64,000 bases of DNA, taken from contig NZ_VKHQ01000003.1 in NCBI RefSeq assembly GCF_009792795.1, forward strand, positions 673,601 through 737,600. The letters run 5' to 3'. Positions 1 to 8,068 of this stretch are shown here, piece after piece. The stretch's first letter is position 1. Each line of letters starts with the position of its first letter. Origin of the DNA: Cognatiluteimonas profundi. Its GTDB lineage: Bacteria > Pseudomonadota > Gammaproteobacteria > Xanthomonadales > Xanthomonadaceae. A model generated the notes under the pieces. It was not told where the DNA came from and searched no databases. It saw only the letters and a program-made list of their open reading frames with translations. The translations under genes were made by a program, and so were the position numbers.

Positions 1-540
1 GCCGCCGCAGGTGCGCTCGGGATGGCGAAGGCCGCCATGTATCCCAACGTTGCGATCGGTGGCTCGCTGGTCCAGTCGACGAGCCTGGCGGAGCGAACGC
101 AGAAGAGCACGGGCAGCATTGGTGCATTCGGGCCGCTGATCGACATCCCGCTCTTCGACTGGGGGATGCGGCGTGCAACCGCCGATGCCAAGGGCGAACT
201 GCTCAAGGCAGCGACCTACGCATACAGGAAGAGCGTCCTGGACGCGGTCGCGGAAGTGGAAACCTCGCTGGCGGCGCTGGAGCAGCAGCGCATGCGCGAG
301 CAGGAAGGCGAGCGCGCATTGCACGCACTGGACGCGGTCGACCGCGCGACCGCCAGTCGCCATCGCCTGGGCCTGGCCAGCGGGTTGGACGTCGCGGCCA
401 GCCAGGTCGATCGCGACGAGATGGCCCTGGAGGTCGCCGGCGCGCGTTCAAGCCGCGCGATCGACTACGTCGCCGTCTGCAAGGCGCTGGGCGGCGCAGC
501 CGGCCTGCCGTCGACCGCGACCGCGGAGCGGAATCCCTGA
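1..540 (+). CDS. Outer-membrane efflux protein (TolC/NodT type), C-terminal part
   Basis: The frame is open from the first base, so this is the last 179 residues of a protein that begins outside the window. The visible part has the pattern of an outer-membrane efflux protein: a beta-strand stretch (PNVAIGGSL, FGPLIDIPLFDWG) followed by long heptad-rich helices with many Ala, Glu and Arg residues. The phrase IPLFDWGMRRA matches the usual 'PLFD.G..R' repeat of this family. Such proteins form trimeric channels linking inner-membrane exporters to the outside. The ABC permease starts 1 nt after the stop and the ATPase and adaptor follow, so this is probably the outer-membrane exit of that exporter. 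The family call is secure; the substrate is unknown. Confidence 0.85.
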   Translation, partial: AAAGALGMAKAAMYPNVAIGGSLVQSTSLAERTQKSTGSIGAFGPLIDIPLFDWGMRRATADAKGELLKAATYAYRKSVLDAVAEVETSLAALEQQRMREQEGERALHALDAVDRATASRHRLGLASGLDVAASQVDRDEMALEVAGARSSRAIDYVAVCKALGGAAGLPSTATAERNP

Positions 541-541
541 C

Positions 542-1675
542 ATGGTTGCCCTCGCACGCCGGACATTGCGCTACGAATGGCGCCGCTTCCTGCCCGCAAC
601 GGTGGCAATCGCATTCGCCAGCCTGCTGCTGCTGCTCCAGGCATCGCTGGTGCTCGGCATTTTCGGCAGCGCCAGCGTGTACGTGACCGGATCAAGCGCG
701 GACCTGTGGATGGGCTATCCGGGCACGCAAAGCGTCGACCAGGGTCGGCCGATCGATCCCGATGTCGCAACGCTGCTGGAAATGGATCCGGACGTCAGCC
801 GGATTGAATCATTCCAGTGGTTCGAAGGCGACTGGCGTGGCCCCCCGGGCACCGGCTCCGTGGCGGTGTACGTCTCGGGCATCGACGCCAGGCCCGGCGG
901 CATGATGTTCTCGCGCGTCCTGTCGCCTGCCCTGCGCGCGCAGCTTCGCATTCCGGGCGCGGTCGTCGTCGATCGCGCGGAACTGGAGAAACTCGGGGTC
1001 CGTGTCGGCAGCCCGGCGTACATCAACGGCGAGCCAGTGCATGTCGTGGGAGTCGGGTCGGGCCTGCGCGCACTGGGTGGCGTCAACGTCCTCGCCTCGC
1101 TGGAAACCGCGCGTGGCTTGAATGCGGACTCCGCGCGCCCGGACTGGCCGACCTACCTGGTGGCAACTCTCAGGCACCCGCAGCGGGCCGCCACGATCGC
1201 GGCGCGACTGAATCGCATGCCGGGCGATGCCCCTCACCAGGCCTGGGATGCGGGCGCCTTCGCACGGCAATCGACGCTGTTCTGGTTGTTCGATACGGGT
1301 GCGGGGGCCGGCGTCCTGTTCCTCGCGGGCGTCGTGTTCCTCGTCGGCGCGGCCATCACCAGCCAGACGCTCGTGGCCGCGGTCTTTGGTTCCATTCGCG
1401 AATACGCCACCTTGAACGCATTGGGCGTGGGGATGGCCGCCTTGCGATGGGTGGTGCTCGAACAGTCGGTATGGGTCGGTGCCGTCGGAATGGTCGCCGC
1501 CAGCCTCAGTGGCATCGTCGTGATCGGCATCGCGCACATGCGGGACATACCCGTGGCGTTCAATGCGTCGTTGTGGGTGGCCTGTGGACTGGTCGTCATG
1601 CTGCTCGCCGTCGTGTCGGGCCTGGTCGCGTTGCGCAGCCTGCGCCGGGCCGATCCAGCCGAGTTGCTGCGTTGA
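542..1675 (+). CDS. ABC exporter permease, DevC/MacB (FtsX-fold) type
   Basis: Encodes 377 residues. One N-terminal membrane segment (about 17-41) is followed by a periplasmic domain (about 42-250, with SADLWMGYPGTQS near the start) and three C-terminal segments (about 252-281, 303-330, 342-363). This is the layout of DevC and MacB-type permeases (MacB_PCD plus FtsX domain), which move substrates out of the inner membrane or periplasm by a mechanical cycle rather than through a classical pore. The ATG lies 1 nt after the stop of the outer-membrane protein, and the stop overlaps the start of the ATPase. The length fits DevC. DevBCA exports glycolipid in cyanobacteria, but the substrate here cannot be read from the sequence. 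A longer open frame begins upstream at 173 inside the previous gene; it is rejected because the membrane domain starts just after 542. Confidence 0.85.
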   Translation: MVALARRTLRYEWRRFLPATVAIAFASLLLLLQASLVLGIFGSASVYVTGSSADLWMGYPGTQSVDQGRPIDPDVATLLEMDPDVSRIESFQWFEGDWRGPPGTGSVAVYVSGIDARPGGMMFSRVLSPALRAQLRIPGAVVVDRAELEKLGVRVGSPAYINGEPVHVVGVGSGLRALGGVNVLASLETARGLNADSARPDWPTYLVATLRHPQRAATIAARLNRMPGDAPHQAWDAGAFARQSTLFWLFDTGAGAGVLFLAGVVFLVGAAITSQTLVAAVFGSIREYATLNALGVGMAALRWVVLEQSVWVGAVGMVAASLSGIVVIGIAHMRDIPVAFNASLWVACGLVVMLLAVVSGLVALRSLRRADPAELLR

Positions 1676-2430
1676 CCGGCGCGACCAACGGGCCAAAGGC
1701 GGCGCTGCAGGCGGAAGCGATCAGCAAATCCTTCGTCTCCGGTCGCATGCGGACCACCGTGCTCGAGCGCATCACCCTGGACATCCACGCCGGAGAGCTC
1801 ACGCTGATCGCCGGTCCATCCGGCTGCGGGAAGAGCACGCTGCTGTCGATCCTCAGCGGACTGCAGCGCCCGGACGGCGGCCGCGTCGTCGCACTGTCTC
1901 AGGAGCTTGCCGCGCTCGGCCTGCCGGCACTGGAGCACTTCAGGCTCAGGCACACCGGCTTCGTGTTCCAGGGTTTCAACCTGTTTCCCGCATTGAAGGT
2001 CTTCGAACAAGTGGAATTGCCGTTGCAGTACATGGGCCTGGCCAGGGCGGAAGTCCGTATCCGGGCAACCGAAGCATTGAACGAAGTCGGCATGGCCGCC
2101 AAACGCCAGCTCCGGCCCATCGAACTGTCCGGCGGGGAAAAGCAACGCGTGGCGATCGCGCGCGCGCTGGCCAAGCGACCGGCGCTGCTGTTCGCCGACG
2201 AGCCGACCAGTGCGCTGGATGCAGCCAACGGACAGATGGTGATCGACATGCTGCGTGAAATCGCCCATCGACACGGGACCACCGTGTTGTGCGTCAGCCA
2301 TGATCCGCGCCTGATCGCGCACGCCGACCGCGTGCTGAGCATGGAGGACGGTCGCATCCTCGATGACGTGCGCTCGAGCCCGCTGCCATCCCATTTCCCG
2401 GCACGAACCTCCTGGAGCAACATGCAATGA
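1672..2430 (+). CDS. ABC exporter ATPase (DevA/LolD/MacB-N type)
   Basis: A 252-residue nucleotide-binding subunit. Walker A is GPSGCGKST at 48-56, the Q-loop Gln is at 100 (FVFQGFNL), the signature is LSGGEKQR at 152-159, Walker B is ALLFADEPT with Asp176-Glu177, and the switch His is at 210 (CVSHD). The FNLFPALKVFEQVELPL stretch is typical of the LolD/MacB/DevA family that energises FtsX-fold permeases. A TTG codon at 1672 overlaps the permease TGA as TTGA, so I chose it as the start; the next feature also overlaps by 4 nt. This points to translational coupling and equal dosage of permease, ATPase and adaptor. Confidence 0.88.
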   Translation: MTGATNGPKAALQAEAISKSFVSGRMRTTVLERITLDIHAGELTLIAGPSGCGKSTLLSILSGLQRPDGGRVVALSQELAALGLPALEHFRLRHTGFVFQGFNLFPALKVFEQVELPLQYMGLARAEVRIRATEALNEVGMAAKRQLRPIELSGGEKQRVAIARALAKRPALLFADEPTSALDAANGQMVIDMLREIAHRHGTTVLCVSHDPRLIAHADRVLSMEDGRILDDVRSSPLPSHFPARTSWSNMQ

Positions 2431-3383
2431 GATTCACTGCACCGGCCCGGTTGTTCTGGCTTCCGACCCTGTTGCCGGCCCTGCTTGCCGGTTGCCAGGG
2501 ATCCCACACATCGACGCCGCCGACGATGGAGGAGCAATCGCCGCAACTGCTCGTGGCAAGGGGCCGTGTCGATGTCGAAGGCGGACCCCACGCGCTGTCC
2601 CTTGCGACGGATGGAGTGGTCTCCGCGGTGGACGTCAAGGAGGGAGACCGCGTCAGGAAGGGACAGGTGCTGGTGACGGAGGACAGCACGGCCGCGCGCC
2701 TGGACGAAGACCTCGCGAAGGCCCACCTGGCCCAGGCCGAGGCACAAGTGCGGCTGTGGTCCCCTCGGCTGGCCTCTGCGCGCCTGCATGCCGCGCGCCT
2801 CGCCGAAGCCGCCAGGCTGGATGCGGGGGATCGGCAAACCGCCGATGACGCCCACGCGGCGGCGGCCGAAACAAGTGCGGAACTGGCCAATGCGCGCGCC
2901 GGGGTCGACATCGCGCGCGCCGACATGGAGCGGGCGCGATACCGGTTGGCGCAACAGGACCTGCGTGCGCCGGTTGATGGCGACGTGCTGGGCCTCACCG
3001 CGTGGGTCGGAATGCACGTGCAGCAAGGCGCCACATTGCTCACCGTCCTGCCATCGTTCGCGCGGATTGTCCGGGCGGAGTTGTCGCCGGAGGTCGTCGA
3101 TGCCATCGCACCAGGAACCACGGCGCAGATCCTGAGCGACGACGGGAGGCAATCCGTCCTTGGTACCGGCCAGGTGCGCCGGATCGGCGGCACCTACGGC
3201 CGCGCGACGTTGCAGGACGACCCGCTTCAACCCATCAACGAACATGCCGTCGAGTGCATCATCGCACTCGATCGCGCAACCGCGGTTCGCGTCGGCCAGC
3301 GCGTGCTCGTCCGCTTTTCGCCCGCCAACCTGCCCCGCACCGCGAGCGAAAGGTTGGCGAAATGGCGGCCCGCCAGTCTTTGA
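2427..3383 (+). CDS. HlyD/DevB-like periplasmic adaptor, predicted lipoprotein
   Basis: A 318-residue membrane-fusion protein. The N-terminus is a lipoprotein signal peptide ending in LLAG|C, with Cys23 the predicted lipidated residue, so the adaptor is anchored by lipid rather than by a transmembrane helix as in DevB. A biotinyl-lipoyl half motif (GVVSAVDVKEGDRVRKGQVL) is followed by an Ala/Glu/Arg-rich coiled-coil hairpin (about 90-170), the second lipoyl half (LRAPVDGDVLGLTAWVGMHV) and a beta-barrel domain to about 300. It would bridge the ABC permease and the TolC-like channel. The start ATG overlaps the ATPase stop by 4 nt. Its use as an exporter adaptor is well supported by the gene neighbourhood. 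Confidence 0.86.
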   Translation: MRFTAPARLFWLPTLLPALLAGCQGSHTSTPPTMEEQSPQLLVARGRVDVEGGPHALSLATDGVVSAVDVKEGDRVRKGQVLVTEDSTAARLDEDLAKAHLAQAEAQVRLWSPRLASARLHAARLAEAARLDAGDRQTADDAHAAAAETSAELANARAGVDIARADMERARYRLAQQDLRAPVDGDVLGLTAWVGMHVQQGATLLTVLPSFARIVRAELSPEVVDAIAPGTTAQILSDDGRQSVLGTGQVRRIGGTYGRATLQDDPLQPINEHAVECIIALDRATAVRVGQRVLVRFSPANLPRTASERLAKWRPASL

Positions 3384-3435
3384 CGGTACGCAGCCGGTCA
3401 CGATGGCGCGCCTGCAATCGCCTCCAGGGAACGGC

Positions 3436-4275
3436 ATGATCCGGAAAGCAGACTTCCAGCTCGAGGGCGATCGTCGCGGCGTCCTGCTGGTGCATGGACT
3501 GACAGGCACGCCTGCAGAGATGCTGATGCTGGGCAAGCGGATGCACCGGGAAGGATTCACCGTGCATGGCGTGCAATTGGCGGGGCATTGCGGCGACGAG
3601 GACGACCTGCTCGCCACCGGCTGGCGCGACTGGTATTCCAGCGTCGAGGCGGCCGCACGAAACCTGCGTGGGCAGGTGGATCACCTGTTCGTCGCCGGAT
3701 TGTCGATGGGCGCGCTACTGGTGCTGCTTCTCGCCGCGGAGCGGTCGGAACTTGTGGATGGCGTCGGCGTGCTTGGTGCGACGTTCCGCTACGACGGCTG
3801 GAACATGCCGCCGATCGCCCGATTGTCCTTCATGCTGCCATTGATCAAGCGGTTGGGGCTGGCGCGCAATCGTTCCTTCCAGGAAGAGCCGCCGTATGGA
3901 TTGCGCGACGAACGCATTCGCAGCCAGGTCAGTGGGGCGATGCTTGGCGGCGACAGCTCTGCCGCCGGCCTGCCCGGGAATCCCTGGGACTCCCTGGCGG
4001 ATCTGTACGTGCTGTCCGCACGCGTGCGTCGCCGCCTGCCGGATGTCACCGCCCCCTGCCTGGTGGCCCACGCCGAAGAGGACGACATCGCCCATGTCCG
4101 TAACGCCTACCTCGTGGCGAATCGGGTCAATGCGCCAGTCGAGTTGCTGCTGTTGAAAGACAGCTATCACATGATCACGCTGGATCGCGACAGGCGCCTG
4201 CTGGCGGACCGCCTCGGCGCGTTCTTCGCGCAGATCGTCCGCCAGGACCACGCGTCCGTCCACGCCAGCGGATGA
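3436..4275 (+). CDS. Alpha/beta hydrolase, Est30-like carboxylesterase / S33-type
   Basis: Encodes 279 residues with an alpha/beta-hydrolase core: oxyanion-hole motif HGLTG at 20-24, nucleophile elbow GLSMG with Ser90, an acidic pair at 216-217 (EEDDIAH) and catalytic His245 in YHMITLD. The SxxHxITLD-like end resembles thermostable carboxylesterase Est30, which hydrolyses short to medium acyl esters. The start at 3436 has AGGGA 5 nt upstream; an in-frame ATG at 3403 is possible but has a poorer site. Lying between the exporter genes and the acyl carrier protein, it could act as an acyl-thioesterase or ester-trimming enzyme for the cluster product. That role is inference. Confidence 0.8.
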   Translation: MIRKADFQLEGDRRGVLLVHGLTGTPAEMLMLGKRMHREGFTVHGVQLAGHCGDEDDLLATGWRDWYSSVEAAARNLRGQVDHLFVAGLSMGALLVLLLAAERSELVDGVGVLGATFRYDGWNMPPIARLSFMLPLIKRLGLARNRSFQEEPPYGLRDERIRSQVSGAMLGGDSSAAGLPGNPWDSLADLYVLSARVRRRLPDVTAPCLVAHAEEDDIAHVRNAYLVANRVNAPVELLLLKDSYHMITLDRDRRLLADRLGAFFAQIVRQDHASVHASG

Positions 4276-4628
4276 TGTCGTTCGTTCCGGTGTGGTTGCT
4301 CGCCGGCATGCTCGGTACCGTTGGACAACTGTCCTTCAAGGCCGTGGCTGCCGATCCGCGCGCCGGCGAGGGATTGGCCCGCTGGCGCCATATGGCGCGG
4401 CGACCGGCCTTGTGGCTGGGGATTGGATGTTACGTACTCGAATTCCCCGCGTGGACCGCATTCCTCTCGCTGGTGCCGTTGGGGCGCGGCGTCTTGCTGG
4501 GCTCGATCAACCTGGTCGCGATCATGCTGGGTGGGCGGCTGCTGTTCGGTGAGCCGCTGACGCGAGTCCGGCTGGCAGGCATCGGCCTTGTCAGCGTGGG
4601 CATCGCGATCGTTGGGCTCGGCACGTGA
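4272..4628 (+). CDS. Small EamA/SMR-like four-helix membrane protein 1
   Basis: A 118-residue, almost entirely hydrophobic protein with four predicted membrane helices: about 3-25, 43-68, 73-93 and 100-117. The first helix carries GTVGQLSFKAVA, similar to the 'G...Q..lK.a' pattern of ArnE/ArnF and other half-size EamA/SMR proteins. Such proteins work as dimers; ArnE-ArnF is the proposed flippase for undecaprenyl-phosphate aminoarabinose. The start overlaps the hydrolase stop (ATGATG at 4272), and the next gene, another protein of the same type, overlaps this stop as GTGA. A paired flippase or transporter subunit is likely; the substrate is unknown. Confidence 0.75.
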   Translation: MMSFVPVWLLAGMLGTVGQLSFKAVAADPRAGEGLARWRHMARRPALWLGIGCYVLEFPAWTAFLSLVPLGRGVLLGSINLVAIMLGGRLLFGEPLTRVRLAGIGLVSVGIAIVGLGT

Positions 4629-5065
4629 CCGCCCGCAAGCTCAAGGTCGGGCTTGGATTCCTGTTGCTGATGGCTTTCGACACGGAGGCCCAGATCAGTT
4701 TCAAGCTCGCCGGGATGCACGCGTTCCCCCCGCGGGCGGACCTGCACTGGTTACTGAGCCTGTTCGGGCACCCGTGGATCTATGGGGCAGTCGTCGGTTA
4801 CGTCGGTGCGTTCTTCACCTGGATCAAGCTGTTGCGCCGGGCACCCATCGGACCGGCCTTTGCCGCCTCGCACATGGAAGTCGTCAGCGTGATGCTGGTA
4901 TCGGCCATCGCGTTCGGCGAGCACGTGGGCCCCATGCAGGGACTCGGCGCAGTCGTCATCGTGGGCGGGATCGCGTGCCTTGCCATGGCGGGTGCCCGGG
5001 AGACGCTGCCCGGGGACGCGGCGACATCCCTCCCGCGAAAGGCCTGCGCAAGATTGGTCGACTAG
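4625..5065 (+). CDS. Small EamA/SMR-like four-helix membrane protein 2
   Basis: A 146-residue partner of the preceding protein. Helix 1 contains AFDTEAQISFKLAG, again the Q..FK signature, and three more hydrophobic segments follow (about 50-70, 75-98 and 102-122). A polar tail of about 20 residues ends the protein. The GTG start overlaps the previous stop by 4 nt. Two adjacent, non-identical four-helix proteins of this family normally form a hetero-dimer of opposite topology, as in ArnE-ArnF or EbrAB. In this cluster they could flip a lipid-linked intermediate; this is inference from family and context. Confidence 0.72.
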   Translation: MTARKLKVGLGFLLLMAFDTEAQISFKLAGMHAFPPRADLHWLLSLFGHPWIYGAVVGYVGAFFTWIKLLRRAPIGPAFAASHMEVVSVMLVSAIAFGEHVGPMQGLGAVVIVGGIACLAMAGARETLPGDAATSLPRKACARLVD

Positions 5066-5116
5066 GGTGCTAACCGGAACCGGAGCTTCCTGCGCTCGAC
5101 CGGACGGAGACGCGAC

Positions 5117-5383
5117 ATGGATCAATCGATAACAGAACAGGTGTTCGACATCGTTGCCAGGCATGGCGGCATCGATCGCTCCACCTTGACATCCACTTCA
5201 ACGCTGAAGGACCTGGGCATCGATTCGCTCGAGGCCATCGAAACCATCTTCGACATCGAAGAGCATTTCGACATCAATTTCCCCAACAGGGATCCGAACC
5301 TGGATGACGGAACACTGGCCGGGCTGATCCAGTCCGTGCAGCAGGCCCTTGCGCCAGGTGCGGGCGCGGTACCCACGACCTGA
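5117..5383 (+). CDS. Acyl carrier protein
   Basis: An 88-residue acidic protein with the carrier motif GIDSLEAIE; Ser37 is the predicted phosphopantetheine site. Helix II (SLEAIETIFDIEEHF) matches the ACP surface that docks with synthases. The N-terminal half is less acidic than housekeeping AcpP, and the sequence TLKDLGIDSLE fits stand-alone ACPs of secondary pathways. GGAG lies about 8 nt before the ATG. It lies 51 nt after the SMR-like pair and 40 nt before a ketosynthase, so it probably holds the growing acyl chain of this cluster's product. Confidence 0.88.
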   Translation: MDQSITEQVFDIVARHGGIDRSTLTSTSTLKDLGIDSLEAIETIFDIEEHFDINFPNRDPNLDDGTLAGLIQSVQQALAPGAGAVPTT

Positions 5384-5423
5384 ACACACCCGACCTGCAT
5401 ACGACCTGCATGCGACGGTGCCG

Positions 5424-6638
5424 ATGACACGCCGAATCGCCATCACCGGCATGGGCGCGGTGAGCGCCCTCGGCCTTGGCGCGCCAGCGCTGTGGAGCGG
5501 CATGCTCGCCGGACGCAGCGGTATCGCGCCGTTGGCTCCGCCGCAGGGTGAGTCCGGCCTGCGCATGCAGGTCGCCGCCGCATTCAACGGATTCGATCCC
5601 GCCGCGCATTTCCCGCCCGGCCAACTGGCGATGCTCGATCGGGTCTCGCAGTTCGCCCTGCTGGCGGCCGATGAAGCCATCGCGCAGTCAGGTCTTGCCT
5701 TCGACGCCGGGACGGCAGCACGCACGGCCGTGGTGGTCGGCACCGGCATCGGCGGAGAAACCTCCCGCGACGAACAATCCCGTCGCCTGTATCGCGATCG
5801 CGCCGAACGCGTGCACCCGATGTCGATCATCCGGGTCATGCCAAGCGCACCCGCCAGCCTGGTCGGGATGAGATACAAGCTCAGGGGAGCGACATTCTCG
5901 GTTGCCAGTGCATGCGCGTCGTCGAACCATGCGATCGCACAGGCGGCATTGATGCTGCGCCACGGACTGGCGGACTTCGCGGTGGCGGGTGGAACCGAAG
6001 CCTGCTTCACGCTGTCCGGCATCCGTGCATGGGAGGCCATGCGCGTGGTCGCCGACGACACCTGCCGGCCCTTCTGCGCGCAGCGACGCGGACTGGTGCT
6101 CGGCGAAGGGGCTGGAATCTTCGTGCTCGAGGACATGGACCATGCCCGCGCACGCGGCGCCGACATCCTCGCCGAGCTGGCGGGATTCGGCCTTGGCGCG
6201 GACGGAGGCGACATCGTGGCGCCGTCGGTCGAAGGCGCGGCAGCGGCGATGCGGGAGGCGATCCGCGATGCCGGGCTTCGCCCCGAGGACATCGATTACA
6301 TCAACGCCCATGGCACCGGGACGCTGTTGAATGACCAGACCGAAACCCAGGCCATACGGCAGGTCTTCGGCGACCATGCCGATGCTCTCGCGGTGACATC
6401 CACCAAGGGCGTGCATGGACACGCGCTCGGCGCGGCCGGCGCGATCGAACTGGTCGCGGCGATCAATGCCCTGCGCGAACAGCTCGTCCCTCCGACCGCA
6501 AACTTCATTGACCCGGATCCGGCTTGCGACCTGGACTACGTGCCCAACATCGCGCGCGTGATGCCGGTGCGCGCGGTGTTGAGCAATTCATTCGCCTTCG
6601 GCGGGCTGAACGCGGTGCTGGCGCTCAAGGCCTGTTGA
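5424..6638 (+). CDS. Beta-ketoacyl-ACP synthase, KAS II (FabF) type
   Basis: A 404-residue condensing enzyme. The nucleophile Cys164 lies in ASACASSNHAI, one catalytic His is at 296 (NAHGTGT), and Lys328 and His333 lie in STKGVHGHALGAAGA. All residues needed for decarboxylative condensation are present, so this is not a chain-length factor. It would extend an acyl chain with malonyl-ACP. An earlier in-frame codon at 5349 lies within the ACP gene; 5424 is chosen because the conserved RRIAITGMGAVSALG begins immediately after it. It is not part of a standard fab cluster (no fabD, fabG or fabH nearby). It most likely works with the adjacent ACP in a dedicated pathway that borrows the remaining enzymes from primary fatty-acid synthesis. 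Confidence 0.88.
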   Translation: MTRRIAITGMGAVSALGLGAPALWSGMLAGRSGIAPLAPPQGESGLRMQVAAAFNGFDPAAHFPPGQLAMLDRVSQFALLAADEAIAQSGLAFDAGTAARTAVVVGTGIGGETSRDEQSRRLYRDRAERVHPMSIIRVMPSAPASLVGMRYKLRGATFSVASACASSNHAIAQAALMLRHGLADFAVAGGTEACFTLSGIRAWEAMRVVADDTCRPFCAQRRGLVLGEGAGIFVLEDMDHARARGADILAELAGFGLGADGGDIVAPSVEGAAAAMREAIRDAGLRPEDIDYINAHGTGTLLNDQTETQAIRQVFGDHADALAVTSTKGVHGHALGAAGAIELVAAINALREQLVPPTANFIDPDPACDLDYVPNIARVMPVRAVLSNSFAFGGLNAVLALKAC

Positions 6639-6649
6639 GCGCGCTAGGC

Positions 6650-8068
6650 TCAGGGCAAGCGCTTGGCACGGGTCAACAACTGGTCGAGCAGGCCAATCGC
6701 GAGGTCGATTTCGTCTGCGGAAATATGCAGCGACGGCGCCAGCGTGATCACGTTCTTGTAATAGCCGCCGACATCGAGCACCAGGCCTATCGGTTCGCCG
6801 CGATGGCGCAGCTCGCCTGCCAGGCCGATGTCGACCATGCGGTCGAGCAGCTTGCGGTTGGGCGTGAAGCCGTCCGCTTCGCAGATCTCCGCACGCAACG
6901 CCAGTCCCAGGCCATCGACATCGCCGATCTCCGGGTGGCGTGCCTGCAGGTCCTTCAATCCCGCGAGGAAATGCGCACCCTTGGCCATCACCATGCTTTC
7001 GTAATCGGTCTCGGCGAGCATGCGCATCGTCTCCAGTCCCACCGCGGTCCCGAGCGGATTGGAGGCGAAGGTCGAATGGGTCGATCCCGGGGGGAACACC
7101 GTCGGGTTGATCAGCTCTTCGCGCGCCCAGATTCCGGCCAGCGGATTGAGCCCGTTGGTCAGCGCCTTGCCGAACACCAGCACGTCCGGCTGCACGCCGA
7201 AGTGCTCGATCGCCCACAGCTTGCCGGTGCGGAACAGCCCCATCTGGATCTCGTCGACCACCAGCAGGATGCCGTACTGGTCCAGCACCTTCTTCAGGCC
7301 GGTGAAGAAGTTCGGCGGCGGGATGACGTAGCCGCCGGTGCCCTGGATCGGCTCGACATAGAACGCGGCGTATTCGCACTGCTGCGCCTTGGCGTCCCAC
7401 ACGCCGTTGTATTCGGTCTCGAACAGGCGCGCGAACTTCGCCACGCACTGCTCGCCGTACTCCTCCTTCGACATCCCCTTCGGGCCGCGGAAGTGGTACG
7501 GGAATTCGATGAACTGGGCGCGATCGAAATGGCCGTAGCGACGGCGGTAGCGATAGGAAGACGTGATCGCCGATGCGCCGAGCGTGCGGCCGTGGTAGCC
7601 GCCCTCGAAGGCGAACACGAGGCTCTTGCCGCCCGAGGCATTGCGCACGATCTTCAGCGAGTCCTCGACGGACGACGAGCCGCCGACGTTGAAATGCACC
7701 CGGCCCTTGCGGCCCCACTTGCGTTCGGCGTCCTGCGAGATCACCTTGGCGAGTTCGATCTTGGTCGGATGCAGGTACTGGCTGGCAACCTGCGGCAGCG
7801 TGTCGATCTGGTGCTTGAGGACCGCATTGAGGCGCGGATTCGCGTAGCCGAAGTTGACGGCGGAATACCACATCTGCAGGTCGAGGAACGGCACCCCCGC
7901 GGTGTCATGGAGATAGCTGCCCTCGCACCGCGCGAAGATCTTCGGGGGTTCGCTGTAATGCACCGTGTCGCCGAACGAGCAGTACAGCGCCTCGTCGGCC
8001 AGCAACTCCCCGTCGTCGGGGTTGGCTGCAATGGAGGACAGGGGCATTGGCATCACGATGTTGTTCAT
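6650..8068 (-). CDS. Class III PLP-dependent aminotransferase
   Basis: A 472-residue fold-type I aminotransferase. PLP features: GGSSSVED at 129-136 (phosphate-binding loop), YHG at 158-160, Asp272 in VVDEIQMG, and Schiff-base Lys301 in FGKALTNGLNPLAG. Relatives include GABA, acetylornithine and diaminobutyrate aminotransferases, so an omega-amino donor or acceptor is likely, but the substrate cannot be named. Its ATG overlaps the stop of the phosphatase gene by 4 nt (minus strand). It ends 11 nt from the convergent ketosynthase gene with no obvious terminator between. It may install an amine on the cluster product. Confidence 0.85.
   Translation of the reverse strand: MNNIVMPMPLSSIAANPDDGELLADEALYCSFGDTVHYSEPPKIFARCEGSYLHDTAGVPFLDLQMWYSAVNFGYANPRLNAVLKHQIDTLPQVASQYLHPTKIELAKVISQDAERKWGRKGRVHFNVGGSSSVEDSLKIVRNASGGKSLVFAFEGGYHGRTLGASAITSSYRYRRRYGHFDRAQFIEFPYHFRGPKGMSKEEYGEQCVAKFARLFETEYNGVWDAKAQQCEYAAFYVEPIQGTGGYVIPPPNFFTGLKKVLDQYGILLVVDEIQMGLFRTGKLWAIEHFGVQPDVLVFGKALTNGLNPLAGIWAREELINPTVFPPGSTHSTFASNPLGTAVGLETMRMLAETDYESMVMAKGAHFLAGLKDLQARHPEIGDVDGLGLALRAEICEADGFTPNRKLLDRMVDIGLAGELRHRGEPIGLVLDVGGYYKNVITLAPSLHISADEIDLAIGLLDQLLTRAKRLP

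Noticed and set aside
3160-3435. Longer N-terminus for the alpha/beta hydrolase
   Set aside because: It would run through the adaptor gene; the ATG at 3436 has a clear AGGGA site.
5424-6638. Chain-length factor or KAS-like pseudo-enzyme
   Set aside because: Cys164, His296, Lys328 and His333 are all present, so it should be an active condensing enzyme.
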